Below are positions 37,357 to 46,677 of a stretch of DNA of 64,000 nt, one piece after another (position 1 is the first letter of the stretch; every line of letters starts with the position of its first letter). The position numbers and the translations under genes were made by a program. This stretch comes from an uncultured bacterium (GTDB taxonomy: Bacteria > Bacillota > Clostridia > Lachnospirales > Lachnospiraceae): contig CAJMPJ010000008.1 of NCBI GenBank assembly GCA_905215155.1, positions 1-64,000 on the forward strand, given 5' to 3'. The notes beneath the pieces are model-generated. The model did no database searches and had not been told where the DNA came from. It was given only the letters and a program-made list of their open reading frames with translations.

Positions 37357-37690
37357 AGTAACCCCATTTTTCTGTAAATAAAATTAAAGATATGCTTTTT
37401 TAAGTATAGTCTACACCGTACCAAGGAATAGATCAATCCGTTCACAGAATCATTTTCATAAAATGCGAAAAAAAGTTGTTTATATTTATTTAATCTTTTC
37501 ATAATGCATTTTATAGCATGTTTTTCTGGACTTGCAGATAAATTATGATAACACCTCATTTAAGACGACGCCTTATTTCCGGCGAAAGCTATCATAGAAT
37601 CGAAAGGAGTACAGAACAAAAATCTACAAGGGAGGTGTTTCATTGCTGCACAGCGGTAACTTTTGATTTTCTACAGTGAGGAGGTAGTGT
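37357..37690. other. 334-base intergenic region between EamA and RND genes
   Basis: AT-rich divergent spacer. It should hold promoters for both genes. TTGTTT (37476-37481) and CATAAT (37500-37505), 18 bases apart, is a possible plus-strand promoter. A GGGAGGTG followed by a TTG-initiated seven-codon frame near 37640 is too weak to call. I saw no structured RNA. Confidence 0.4.
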
Positions 37691-40600
37691 ATGGGAATTA
37701 TAAAAGCTGTTTTAAAGCGCCCTGTTACAATGGTTCTGGCCATTCTATGCCTGTTGGTATTTGGTTTGTCTTCCGTATTTACATCTAAGATGGAGCTGAC
37801 TCCGGAGATGAATTTCCCCATGATGCTGATCAGCAGCGTCTACGCGGGAGCCAGTCCGGAAAATGTCAATGACCTGGTGACAAAACCCGTTGAAGACGCG
37901 GTAGGAACTCTTTCCGGTATTAAAAACATCCAGTCCGTTTCCCAGGAAAATGTTTCTATGGTAATGCTGGAATATGAATATGGCACCAACATGGATAAAG
38001 CGTATTCTGATTTAAAGAAAAAGATAGATGCAATAAAACTGCCGGATGATGTGGAAACCCCTACAATAATGGAGTTTAATATCAATGACATGCCTGCAGT
38101 TGTACTGGCTGTCAATGATCCGACCCAGCACAACCTGTATAATTTCGTCAATGATACCATCATGCCGGAGTTTGAAAAAATACCTTCCGTTGCCAGTGTG
38201 GATATAAGCGGCGGTCAGGAAAACTATGTAAGCGTACGCCTGATTCCGGAGAAAATGAATCAGTACCATTTGACCATGAATTCCATTACCCAGGCCATCA
38301 AGGCGGCGGACTTCAGCTATCCGGCAGGAAGTACAGGGGTAGGAAAACGGGAATTGTCCGTGGTTACATCGGTGAAGGTGGATGATGTCAATAAGCTGAA
38401 AAAGGTTCCTTTAGTCGCAGGGGCCGGAAAGACGATTTATCTAGAGGATGTAGCTGAAATACAAGAAGCATTGAAAAAGCAGGATACCATTGGACGGTAT
38501 AACGGTCAGGAGACCATAACCTTATCCATCAACAAGCAGCAGAAAAACAGTGCGGTAGAGGTCTCCAGGGGAGTGAAGGAGACCATTAAAAATTTGAAGT
38601 CGGAATATCCCAATGTGGAATTTATCGAAATTAACGATACCAGTGACCAGATCCTGTCTGCCTTAAATGACGTAAAGGACACCATGATCACAGCGGTACT
38701 CATTGCTATGGTTATTATTTTCCTGTTCTTTGGTGATTTAAAGGCATCTCTGATCGTAGGAAGTTCCATGCCCATATCCATGCTCATTTCCCTGATCATG
38801 ATGTCTGTCATGGGGTTTTCCTTAAACTTAATCACGATGAGCAGTATCGTGCTGGCGATCGGAAACATGACGGATGACTCTATTGTGGTCCTTGACAGCT
38901 GCTTCAAAGCCCAGAAGGGAAAAGGCTTTAAGGCTTATATGTCAGCAGCGGTTGGAGGTACCAGTGAGGTCTTTGCCGCTATTTTAGGCGGAGCCGTAAC
39001 CAACAGCGTGGTGTTTATTCCCCTTTCCTTTTTGGAGGGAATGTCCGGGCAGCTGTTTATGCCATTGGGCTTTACTCTAATCTTCACGTCCCTGGCATCG
39101 GCAATCTCCGGCCTGACCATTGTGCCCATGTGTTACAGCAGACTGCGCCCTGTAGAAAAGAATGACTCACCGGTAGGGGGCATTGTGAGAGTGGTGCAGG
39201 CTGGTTACACAGCCCTTGCCGCAAGGCTTCTCCGTAAAAAAGCCCTTGTCATGATCGTGTCGGTCCTTCTTTTGGCGGCCTCCGCAGTTCTGGCGGGAAA
39301 GCTGGGCTTTGAGCTCATGCCTGATACGGATGAAGGCACCATTGCCGTCTCCATCGAGGTAAAACCCGGACTAAAGCTGGAGGAGGTGAATAAGATTCTT
39401 CAAAAAGCAGAGGCCGTTGTGACCGGTGAAAAGGACCTGGATTCCTATATGGTAACCTATGGGGGAGGCGGATTGAGTTTAACCAGCAAAAATGTAGGCA
39501 CTTTAACCGCTTATTTAAAGGATGACCGGATTCTTTCCACCAAAGAAATCGTGAATCATTGGAAAAAGAAGATGAGCCAGATTCCTGATTGCAGCATTAC
39601 GGTAGAATCCTCTTCCAGCGTGAATATGATGAGCAGCAGTTCAGATTTTGAGGTAATCCTGCAAAGCGCCCAACTGGATAAGCTGAAAAAAATATCGGAT
39701 CAGATGGTAAACCAACTGTCAGGCCGCACCGAGCTGATCAAGGTACATTCCGATCTTGAAAATGCGGCACCCGTCATTAAAATCAGCGTGGATTCCATCA
39801 AGGCGGCGGCAGAAGGGGTGGCCCCCATCCAGGTAGGTGCCGCCATAAACGAGATGTTGAGCGGTGTGGAAGCCACAACCATGGACCGGAATGGAGAGGA
39901 GATCTCTGTACAGCTTGAATATGGAGAAAATTATTATGATACCCTGGATAAGGTGAAAGGAATTCTGCTTCCCAACAGTTCCGGTGGTTCCGTTGCCTTG
40001 ACAGACCTGGCAGATATCGGTTACGAAGACAGTCCTACTGCAATCAATCGGAAAAATAAACAGTATCTGGTTACAATTACCGGTTCCTTTACCGATGAGG
40101 TGGAGACGGAGAAAGAAAAGGCTGAGGTGATAAAAAATATCAATCATGATATGGTTGAAAAATATCTGGATGCTACAGTTACACGGGCGAAGAACAGTGA
40201 AGAAGAAACCATGGCCGAAGAATTTAAAAATCTGTTTATGGCCATTGTTACAGCCGTTTTCCTGCTTTTTGTAGTCCTTGCGGCTCAATTTGAATCAGCC
40301 AGGATGTCATTGATGGTCATGACTTCCATACCGTTTAGCCTGATTGGAGCCTTTGGGTTAATGGTGGCTTCAAATATCAAGATCAATATGCCATCTCTTT
40401 TAGGCTTCCTGATGTTGGTTGGTACGGTAGTCAAATCAGGAATCCTGTATGTGGAAACGGCAAACCAATACTGCGAGACCATGGAAAAAACGACTGCAGT
40501 AGTAAAGGCAGGAACCAACCGATTCCGTTCTATTTTAATGACGACCCTTATTGCCATCGTTTCCATTGTGCCTATGGCAATGGGCGGGGGCGATAACGGA

Positions 40601-40738
40601 GAGATCATGCAGGGCCTTTCTCTGGTCAACGTAGGCGGCCTTACTGCTTCCACGGTTTTGACCCTTCTTCTTTTGCCGGTCTACTATATGATCATGAGCG
40701 GAAAGAAAAAAACAAAATCAGACCTCGAGTTTGATTGA
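37691..40738 (+). CDS. RND-superfamily efflux transporter (SwrC/AcrB-like)
   Basis: Large inner-membrane exporter of 1015 aa with 12 expected membrane helices: one at the N terminus (residues 12-32), a cluster at about 330-500, one at about 525-545 and a cluster at about 845-1000. The two large extracellular loops and the sequence order follow AcrB, with FPMMLISSVYAGASPENV near the start and the helix-4 region IGNMTDDSIVVLDSC. AcrB has GNVVDDAI there; the Asp pair is kept. In Firmicutes, SwrC-type RND proteins work without an outer-membrane partner and export surfactins, lipids or drugs. No adaptor gene is adjacent. GAGGAGGTAG precedes the ATG. Confidence 0.92.
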   Translation: MGIIKAVLKRPVTMVLAILCLLVFGLSSVFTSKMELTPEMNFPMMLISSVYAGASPENVNDLVTKPVEDAVGTLSGIKNIQSVSQENVSMVMLEYEYGTNMDKAYSDLKKKIDAIKLPDDVETPTIMEFNINDMPAVVLAVNDPTQHNLYNFVNDTIMPEFEKIPSVASVDISGGQENYVSVRLIPEKMNQYHLTMNSITQAIKAADFSYPAGSTGVGKRELSVVTSVKVDDVNKLKKVPLVAGAGKTIYLEDVAEIQEALKKQDTIGRYNGQETITLSINKQQKNSAVEVSRGVKETIKNLKSEYPNVEFIEINDTSDQILSALNDVKDTMITAVLIAMVIIFLFFGDLKASLIVGSSMPISMLISLIMMSVMGFSLNLITMSSIVLAIGNMTDDSIVVLDSCFKAQKGKGFKAYMSAAVGGTSEVFAAILGGAVTNSVVFIPLSFLEGMSGQLFMPLGFTLIFTSLASAISGLTIVPMCYSRLRPVEKNDSPVGGIVRVVQAGYTALAARLLRKKALVMIVSVLLLAASAVLAGKLGFELMPDTDEGTIAVSIEVKPGLKLEEVNKILQKAEAVVTGEKDLDSYMVTYGGGGLSLTSKNVGTLTAYLKDDRILSTKEIVNHWKKKMSQIPDCSITVESSSSVNMMSSSSDFEVILQSAQLDKLKKISDQMVNQLSGRTELIKVHSDLENAAPVIKISVDSIKAAAEGVAPIQVGAAINEMLSGVEATTMDRNGEEISVQLEYGENYYDTLDKVKGILLPNSSGGSVALTDLADIGYEDSPTAINRKNKQYLVTITGSFTDEVETEKEKAEVIKNINHDMVEKYLDATVTRAKNSEEETMAEEFKNLFMAIVTAVFLLFVVLAAQFESARMSLMVMTSIPFSLIGAFGLMVASNIKINMPSLLGFLMLVGTVVKSGILYVETANQYCETMEKTTAVVKAGTNRFRSILMTTLIAIVSIVPMAMGGGDNGEIMQGLSLVNVGGLTASTVLTLLLLPVYYMIMSGKKKTKSDLEFD

Positions 40739-40825
40739 TATTATTGATATTCTTTCCTATATCCACATAATCGAACTGGTTTTGCATATATATTATTGAC
40801 TTGCTGAGTAATAAGGGGAAACTGT

Positions 40826-42502
40826 ATGGAAAAAATTCTGGATGAGAATTATTATGATCTGATCATTGAAAATATAGTAAGTTCCACATACAATACGGGT
40901 GAGAACGTGACCCCTCTGAACGAGACCTATTCCATATTACATGTCAGGACCGCTGAAATCAATACCTGTGATCAAACCCAAAGTCCTTATTCCTATTTCC
41001 CTGAAATATACACTTTGGTATCTCAAGTCAGTGAAGGAATTGCCTACAGTGATGCGATACTTATCAATTCGCAATATGATTTTCATGGAAATGGGATTCT
41101 TGCAGGAATAATTGGAACCGGTATCAATTATCAGCATCCGGCATTCATAAACAGGAATGGGACCACCTGCATTGCTTCCATATGGGACCAGACCGTACAG
41201 GGAGGCACCATACCCCCTGGATTTACATTTGGCAGTGAATATACGAGTGACAGGATCAATCAGGCATTGGATTCTTCCGACCCCCTGCAGATCGTTCCTT
41301 CCGTGGATACCAACGGACATGGAACCGCAGTCGCAAGCGTGATTGCAGGCAGGCGTGACTTTACCCGGAATTTCAGCGGGATCGTACCGGAATCGGAACT
41401 TGTGATCGTAAAACTAAAGGAAGCAAAACAGAATTTAAGACAGCTTTACAATATTCCGGATGGCTCGGTATGTTTTCAGGAAACAGATGTGATGCTGGGC
41501 CTCCGGTATTTGGTGAATATGTCCCTGAGGTTAAAACGTCCTTTAGTCCTATGCATTGCGTTGGGCAGCAGTCAGGGCGGCCATGATGGGATCAATCCTG
41601 TCAGTGATTATTTGGATAATATTTCTCGGCTGCTCAATATGGGGATCTGTGCTGCGGCAGGAGATGAGGGAGACAAAGGGAGACACTATTTTAACAGCAC
41701 TTATTCGGAACCTTTTGTCAATGAATTTCAAATGAACGTAGGGAGAAATGACAAGTTGTTTTCCATGGAGATCTGGCCCTATGCACCATCGTCTTTATCC
41801 ATCGAGATCATATCACCGCTTGGAGAAACCACGCAAGCAGTTCTTCCTTCTCTGGAATGTAAGGAATTTGTTTTTGAACAGAGTCAAAGCGTTGTATTGG
41901 TCCATAATTTTATATTCCGAAGCAGGCGCAGGAATCCTTTGATATTAATCAGTTTTCGTAATGCCTACCCAGGAGTCTGGAGTTTTCGGGTGGTAGATGT
42001 GGAGGATACTCCTTTTTCTTTTCATACATGGCTGCCGTCGGATGATCTGATCTCCAACGAAACCTATTTTTATGAGTCCAATCCGGATACCACCATAACT
42101 TCACCGGGGAACACCATCAATATTTTAACGGTCACTGCTTATGATCCTGTCACTAACAGCATATTAGTGGAATCGGGAAGAGGCTATACCAGGACCGGAG
42201 GTATTAAACCTGATATCGCCGCTGCCGGATCCCTGATTCCCTGTGCAATTTCGGGAAGTGGATACGGGGTGTTGAATGGAACCGGTGCTGCGGTCTGTTT
42301 TGCAGCGGGTGCCATCGCTATGGTTATGGAGTGGGTCATAAGAACCAATAATGCCGCATTGAATGGAAACCAGCTCCATGGTATGCTGATCCAGAGTGCC
42401 TGGAGGGATCCTTCCAGATATTATCCGGATAATGTCTGGGGATATGGAATATTGGATATAAGAGCATTGCTTCGTATGTTATCGGACCAATCCCGGTTAT
42501 AA
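40826..42502 (+). CDS. Csp-like subtilisin-family protein with lost catalytic Asp and Ser (pseudoprotease)
   Basis: Protein of 558 aa with S8 subtilisin fold of the clostridial Csp (spore germination protease) type: a short prodomain (about 1-75), then the protease domain interrupted by the Csp jelly-roll insert (about 310-420). The catalytic His165 is kept (TNGHGTAVASVIAG). The Asp position reads GIIGTGINY with Gly97 in place of Asp, and the Ser position reads NGTGAAV with Gly487 in place of Ser. It should therefore not cleave. CspA and CspC of Clostridioides difficile are known pseudoproteases that sense germinants. No second csp gene is adjacent. GGGGAAACTGT precedes the ATG. Confidence 0.85.
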   Translation: MEKILDENYYDLIIENIVSSTYNTGENVTPLNETYSILHVRTAEINTCDQTQSPYSYFPEIYTLVSQVSEGIAYSDAILINSQYDFHGNGILAGIIGTGINYQHPAFINRNGTTCIASIWDQTVQGGTIPPGFTFGSEYTSDRINQALDSSDPLQIVPSVDTNGHGTAVASVIAGRRDFTRNFSGIVPESELVIVKLKEAKQNLRQLYNIPDGSVCFQETDVMLGLRYLVNMSLRLKRPLVLCIALGSSQGGHDGINPVSDYLDNISRLLNMGICAAAGDEGDKGRHYFNSTYSEPFVNEFQMNVGRNDKLFSMEIWPYAPSSLSIEIISPLGETTQAVLPSLECKEFVFEQSQSVVLVHNFIFRSRRRNPLILISFRNAYPGVWSFRVVDVEDTPFSFHTWLPSDDLISNETYFYESNPDTTITSPGNTINILTVTAYDPVTNSILVESGRGYTRTGGIKPDIAAAGSLIPCAISGSGYGVLNGTGAAVCFAAGAIAMVMEWVIRTNNAALNGNQLHGMLIQSAWRDPSRYYPDNVWGYGILDIRALLRMLSDQSRL

Positions 42503-42509
42503 ACGTAAA

Positions 42510-43229
42510 TTATATTGGAAGCGTATGTATGAATACAATTATAATCAGAGAGGGCAGCAGATTGGCTACCTTAATTTTGGTTTTAAACATTAAATTTGTT
42601 CCTACGCAAAAAATTAATGCAGAGCCCACAAAGGATAAATGGCTGATTGCCGCCTCTGTCATAAAGGGCTGTACAAAAGACGCCAGCAAAGTAATGGAAC
42701 CCTGGAAAAGAAAGAGTGGAATGGCAGAAAAAATAACACCTCTGCCAAAAATGGATGCAAACACCATAACGGTAACGCTGTCTAAGGCCGCCTTGACATA
42801 AAGCATGGAAGCGTCACCGGTCAGACCATCCTGCAAGGAACCCACAATCGCCATGGCACCGATGCAGATCGTCAGTGAAGTGGATACGAAACCCTCCACA
42901 AAATTATTGTCCTCCGCACTTCCGAATTTCTTTTTCAGCCATTGTCCAAAGGTTTCCGTGTGTTTGTTGATGTTGATAAATTCGCCTAAAACAGCACCAA
43001 GCACCAAGGAAATCACCAGTTTCATGGTACCTGTTGTTTCGATGCCTGATTCACTGACTAGAAACATCCCTTGTAAAACTCCGGAAATACCGATGAATAT
43101 GACGGAAAGCCCCAGTGCATGCATAAGAATTTCCTGATATCTCTTTTTTAAGCCTCCTTTCAGTAAGAGTCCGATGATACCACCGGCAATCACACCAATG
43201 CTATTTACGATTGTCCCTGAACCTATCAT
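42510..43229 (-). CDS. DUF554 membrane protein (YdfK/YqgA-like)
   Basis: Membrane protein of 239 aa with about seven hydrophobic segments. Family features are the start GTIVNSIGVIAGGIIGLLL, ALGLSVIFIGISG and LGEFININKHTETFGQWLK. Function is not established for the family. It converges on the csp-like gene with only seven bases between. AAAGGAAAAAA precedes the start. Confidence 0.88.
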   Translation of the reverse strand: MIGSGTIVNSIGVIAGGIIGLLLKGGLKKRYQEILMHALGLSVIFIGISGVLQGMFLVSESGIETTGTMKLVISLVLGAVLGEFININKHTETFGQWLKKKFGSAEDNNFVEGFVSTSLTICIGAMAIVGSLQDGLTGDASMLYVKAALDSVTVMVFASIFGRGVIFSAIPLFLFQGSITLLASFVQPFMTEAAISHLSFVGSALIFCVGTNLMFKTKIKVANLLPSLIIIVFIHTLPI

Positions 43230-43435
43230 GTTTTTTTCCTTTCTATCATTTTTTCAAAATTTCTTTGCCTTTGAAGGCGAAAGTAATCGAAAAAAATGTT
43301 TTTAAGGGGTATTATATCATAGACACGAAAAACGGTAAACAGATGATAACGGCAAAGAGGGTCTTTTTTCGTTTGTTTTCATTGCATAGTTTAGCGGGAA
43401 AATACAGAAACTAAAGGCTGACAGGAGGTATCATT

Positions 43436-43651
43436 ATGGCAAAAGCAGGTATGAGAAGACCCGATCCTTATGATTCCAATAACCACGGAACAGAAAATCA
43501 TGAGAAAATGCACCGCCCAAAAAATGAACAGGCACAGGTGCCGGAGATCCAGGGCCCGGCAAAAAATGGCAATGCAAAAGCTGGTCCCGTCAATGCCCCC
43601 AACTGGGCAAGAGATGATTACAAAATGGGAAATAAACACGATGGTGTATAA
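43436..43651 (+). CDS. Small hydrophilic protein, 71 aa, unknown
   Basis: I do not recognise a domain. The protein starts MAKAGMRRPDPYDSNNHG and is rich in Pro, Asn, Lys and Gly with no hydrophobic stretch, so it is probably disordered and cytoplasmic. A strong AGGAGGT lies eight bases before the ATG and the gene stands alone, which supports real translation. Proline/glycine-rich small polar proteins of this type in spore formers can be spore components; this is only a guess. Confidence 0.6.
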   Translation: MAKAGMRRPDPYDSNNHGTENHEKMHRPKNEQAQVPEIQGPAKNGNAKAGPVNAPNWARDDYKMGNKHDGV

Positions 43652-43702
43652 CGTAATCTTTTTATAATCCCGGGTTCTGGAAAGAAGAAAAAACAAAAAA
43701 AT

Positions 43703-43727
43703 GGGTCCAGTCTTAATGGCTGGACCC
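43703..43727 (-). terminator. Hairpin with minus-strand T-run
   Basis: GGGTCCAG (43703-43710) pairs with CTGGACCC (43720-43727). The T-rich tract follows on the minus strand (43702 downward: CATTTTTTTG). It would stop leftward transcription, yet no leftward gene is convincing to the right of it; it may protect the small gene region or be left over from a lost gene. Confidence 0.5.
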
Positions 43728-43857
43728 TGCGTAAATTACTTGCAGAACTGGGAAATTAATTCCAATAAATCACTAAAGTTGCATGAGCTGAAGTCAAAAA
43801 ACATGATACCAATCCCCTTCCTTTTATTATATTGTTCTTACTTTTGAACAATTTGAT

Positions 43858-43892
43858 TGTAACACTATTGTAACCTAAATGTAATATATAAT
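43858..43892 (+). promoter_or_regulatory. Three tandem TGTAA repeats with 11-bp period and a -10 box
   Basis: TGTAA occurs at 43858-43862, 43869-43873 and 43880-43884, each 11 bases apart, and TATAAT follows at 43887-43892. The spacing is that of an OmpR/PhoB-type activator site. It points at the DUF985 relic, so it may be the surviving promoter of a decayed gene. Confidence 0.5.
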
Positions 43893-43894
43893 AA

Positions 43895-44065
43895 ATGGAA
43901 CAGCAAACAGGAAGTGGTAAAAATGGATCGGATCTGGTTCCCAAGGGATATATATTTGGTTCTGCGATGAATAAGGAACGTTCTGTGCTGGTTGGCTGTA
44001 TGGTTTCTCCAGGATTTGATTTCAAAGATTTTGAATTGTTTGACCGGGCGTATTTACTGGATTAG
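43895..44065 (+). pseudogene. C-terminal relic of a DUF985 cupin protein
   Basis: An open frame of 56 codons reads VPKGYIFGSA, then LVGCMVSPGFDF and KDFELFDRAYLLD, which is the conserved C-terminal part of DUF985 cupins (normally about 150 aa). The first two thirds, including metal-site strands, are missing. No ribosome site precedes the first ATG. A strong terminator follows, so promoter, tail and terminator of the old gene seem to survive around a deletion. Confidence 0.6.
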
Positions 44066-44102
44066 CAGGGAACGCATTAAGGTTGACATAGGAAAATCAT
44101 GT

Positions 44103-44146
44103 AAAAAAGCTGCAAATCTTCATACAGGAGGTTTGTGGCTTTTTTT
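44103..44146 (+). terminator. Intrinsic terminator after the DUF985 relic
   Basis: A 17-bp stem with three G-U pairs joins 44103-44119 and 44129-44145 (AAAAAAGCTGC ... GTGGCTTTTTT), loop TCATACAGG, then TTGG. Bases 44147-44385 are AT-rich and hold the TGTACAATTG repeats but no gene. Confidence 0.65.
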
Positions 44147-44286
44147 GGATCACGATGGTTTTAAATATATGACTTTCTGTAAGCATAAACCGGCTTGTAC
44201 TTGTAGAAAATGACTACGTATATTCTTTGTATGTATAAATATATATGTATAATAACTATTTTGTCTTGTAAATATACAGAAAAAGA

Positions 44287-44325
44287 TGTACAATTGTCAT
44301 AATAATGCTGCGTCCTGTACAATTG
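44287..44325. repeat. Direct repeat TGTACAATTG upstream of the AraC sensor gene
   Basis: The identical 10-mer TGTACAATTG occurs at 44287-44296 and 44316-44325, 29 bases (just under three turns) apart. A related TACAATT lies at 46678 before the ABC operon. TTGTCA (44293-44298) and TACAAT (44318-44323) overlap the repeats and could be a promoter with a 19-base spacer. Candidate regulator binding sites. Confidence 0.45.
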
Positions 44326-44385
44326 ATCTTGAGAGTTCGGGAATTCAAAGCATTGTTATAAGTTTTAAGGCAGGAATGGGAGAGT

Positions 44386-46614
44386 ATGAAAAAAATTTGG
44401 AAGCTTTATCAAAGAAATTCGATCATCCAATTTCTGATTTCTTACATATTGGTTCTGGTAGTGCCTTTTCTGATTTTAAGTTACGGGTTTTCGCGGTCCT
44501 TTTTCATCGTGGAGGAGGAGATCAAGGATTCCCATGTGAAAATGCTGCAGCGCAGCGTTAATATTATTGACAATAATTTAGAGCGTCTGGAAAGCATGGC
44601 ACTGCAGATTACTGAGAATTCCGCCATAAAGTCCATGGGGCGGTCCAGGAAGACAGATAAGGAATACATTATTACAGCCATTGATGCAGTCAATGAATTC
44701 TATGATATTACACATTACCAGACCATTGATCTTTTGGATGAGGGGTACCTATACTTTCAGGGAGTGGATCTGATTTTATACAGCAAAACGTATTACAGAC
44801 CGGAAATTTTCCAGCGGTATCTGCAAAACTGGGGGACCAGCCTGACCTCGTGGCGGAAAAACGTGGTAGCACCAGAACTGCGGGTTCCGGTATATGAAAA
44901 GCAGGGGAATACCATTGAATACCGGAAACCATTTTCCGAGTATCTGGTGGGAGACAATAATGGAGTATTGGTTTACAGACTGAAGGAATCCGGCTTAAAG
45001 GAACTTTTGGATTTTGGCAATGTTTATGCAGGAGAAAAATATGCAATCATGGTTTTTGACCATGACAGAAATCTTTTGTGGTCAGACGGAAGCCGGCAGG
45101 AGCCGGAACTGGCAGAACATGCGTTTGATTCTCACGGATATTTTGAAAAAGAGGGCCAAAGTGTCATTCGGGTCACGTCCGGAAGAAACAAGTGGGACTA
45201 TGTTCTTGTGGTACCCCAAAAGACAGCCCTTTTAAGATTGGGAGCTTTGAAAAATCTGGTATTTTTCCTGGGCGGCTCTGCAATTGTAATCGGTATCCTG
45301 GTATCCGTTATGATGGCAGTAAAAAAGGGGAGACCCATTAATGAAATATGGGGAGTCCTGTCATCAGCAGGGAAGAATACGGACAGCTATCAGAAGATGG
45401 GGGAAGTGGTGACCGGAATTCTGCAGGCTCACCAGAATCTGCTTTCCGAGCTGGAAATGGATAAGACCTCCAGGAAGAAGGAGTTCTTCCATGAACTGTT
45501 AAAGGCCGGCTTTGACAGCGAAAACCAGCTGCGGATATCGGCAAGAAAAGCGGGTATTTCCATGGACGATACGGAATACGTGGTGGCCTCCTTTGAACTG
45601 TTCTCCAACAATGATTTTAATGATATCGACAGCCAGACCCTTGATGAACTGAGGATCATCATCCGGCTGATCCGGAACAGGCTGGAAGAACTTTATCAGG
45701 ACAGAGTCTGGTTTTATAAGAAGAATTATCGGGATACCTTCGTGATCTTCGCCGTAGAAAATAATTATGAGGGTATTAAAAAAAGCATTGCAGAGATCCA
45801 TGACTGGCTGGTGGCAGAATATCAGGTGAATACCAGCTGGGGGATCGGAAAAGTTTGTGATGATCTGCTCTATCTATGGAAATCCGGAGAAGAAGCCAGA
45901 TATGCGTTGGGGCACGCAGATGTTCAGACGCCGGTAGTGGAATATGATGCAAAACTGGTCAGTGACAATGAATTTTACTTCCCTGACATTGCGCAGGAGA
46001 AGCTGGAAGTATCCCTGGGCGGGGGCCATTTGGATGAAGTGAGGGAGCTTCTCAGGATTTTGAAAAGGGAGAATTTTGAGAAACGGAAGGTAAGACGTTC
46101 TCTGTTTATTAAATTCAACCGGAAAATGACGGAGCTTCTTTCCAGGGTTTTAAAACAGGACAGTTCCGGAAAGGATTTAATTCTATGGCTCAATGAGATC
46201 GTGATAAACCCGGAGGAAAGCCATGAGGAATATTTTGACCGTCTGGACCGGGTTTGTCAGCGGATCTGCCAGGAGACGGGAGAGAAAAAGAAACAGCAGC
46301 GGGGAATTATGATTGACAACATCATTGCCTATATGAAAGAAAACTATATGGATTCCGGTCTTGGTCTGGCCCAGGTGGGGACCGTATTCCGGGTGTCGGA
46401 GGGGTATTTGTCTTCCGTCTTTAAGGAACAGGCTGGAATCAATTTTGCCGATTATCTGGAAAAGTTACGCATTGACAAAGGAAGTGAATTATTAAAGGAT
46501 GGCTCTTTGACGGTCAATGAGATTGCGGCTATGGTGGGATATAACAGCGTTCAGTCCTTCCGCCGTGCCTTTAAGCGGGTAAAGGGAATCAGTCCCAAAG
46601 AGGCAAGAAGCTGA
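44386..46614 (+). CDS. Membrane-anchored AraC-family regulator with extracellular sensor
   Basis: Protein of 742 aa. A membrane helix at residues about 12-34 and another at about 285-310 enclose an extracellular sensor of about 250 residues. A cytoplasmic linker follows (PINEIWGVLSS, then a YesN-like middle domain near 395-540), and residues about 640-740 are the AraC DNA-binding domain (LGLAQVGTVFRVSEGYLSSV, VNEIAAMVGYNSVQSFRRAF). Such one-protein sensor-regulators sit next to Lpl/Ytc-type sugar importers, as here. The ligand is probably an extracellular oligosaccharide. A terminator follows at 46631. Confidence 0.9.
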   Translation: MKKIWKLYQRNSIIQFLISYILVLVVPFLILSYGFSRSFFIVEEEIKDSHVKMLQRSVNIIDNNLERLESMALQITENSAIKSMGRSRKTDKEYIITAIDAVNEFYDITHYQTIDLLDEGYLYFQGVDLILYSKTYYRPEIFQRYLQNWGTSLTSWRKNVVAPELRVPVYEKQGNTIEYRKPFSEYLVGDNNGVLVYRLKESGLKELLDFGNVYAGEKYAIMVFDHDRNLLWSDGSRQEPELAEHAFDSHGYFEKEGQSVIRVTSGRNKWDYVLVVPQKTALLRLGALKNLVFFLGGSAIVIGILVSVMMAVKKGRPINEIWGVLSSAGKNTDSYQKMGEVVTGILQAHQNLLSELEMDKTSRKKEFFHELLKAGFDSENQLRISARKAGISMDDTEYVVASFELFSNNDFNDIDSQTLDELRIIIRLIRNRLEELYQDRVWFYKKNYRDTFVIFAVENNYEGIKKSIAEIHDWLVAEYQVNTSWGIGKVCDDLLYLWKSGEEARYALGHADVQTPVVEYDAKLVSDNEFYFPDIAQEKLEVSLGGGHLDEVRELLRILKRENFEKRKVRRSLFIKFNRKMTELLSRVLKQDSSGKDLILWLNEIVINPEESHEEYFDRLDRVCQRICQETGEKKKQQRGIMIDNIIAYMKENYMDSGLGLAQVGTVFRVSEGYLSSVFKEQAGINFADYLEKLRIDKGSELLKDGSLTVNEIAAMVGYNSVQSFRRAFKRVKGISPKEARS

Positions 46615-46630
46615 TAGAGGAACGAAAAGG

Positions 46631-46674
46631 AAAAAGGAACCATTTTTCAGAAATCAGAAGAATGGTTCCTTTTT
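46631..46674 (+). terminator. Intrinsic terminator after the AraC sensor gene
   Basis: Perfect 14-bp stem: AAAAAGGAACCATT (46631-46644) pairs with AATGGTTCCTTTTT (46661-46674), loop 16. It separates the regulator from the transporter operon. Confidence 0.8.
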
Positions 46675-46677
46675 CGG

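Noticed and set aside
37640..37665. Seven-codon TTG-initiated frame after GGGAGGTG upstream of the RND gene
   Set aside because: Too short and with a weak start codon; no terminator or hairpin around it that would support a leader-peptide role.
43756..44025. 89-aa minus-strand ORF
   Set aside because: Antisense to the DUF985 relic and its promoter repeats; composition not protein-like and no ribosome site, although a minus-strand terminator lies beyond it.
43992..44213. 73-aa plus-strand ORF
   Set aside because: Out of frame with the DUF985 relic and covers its terminator; no domain or ribosome site.
44286..44561. 91-aa plus-strand ORF at the start of the AraC sensor gene
   Set aside because: Overlaps the promoter repeats and the first 175 bases of a well-supported gene in another frame.
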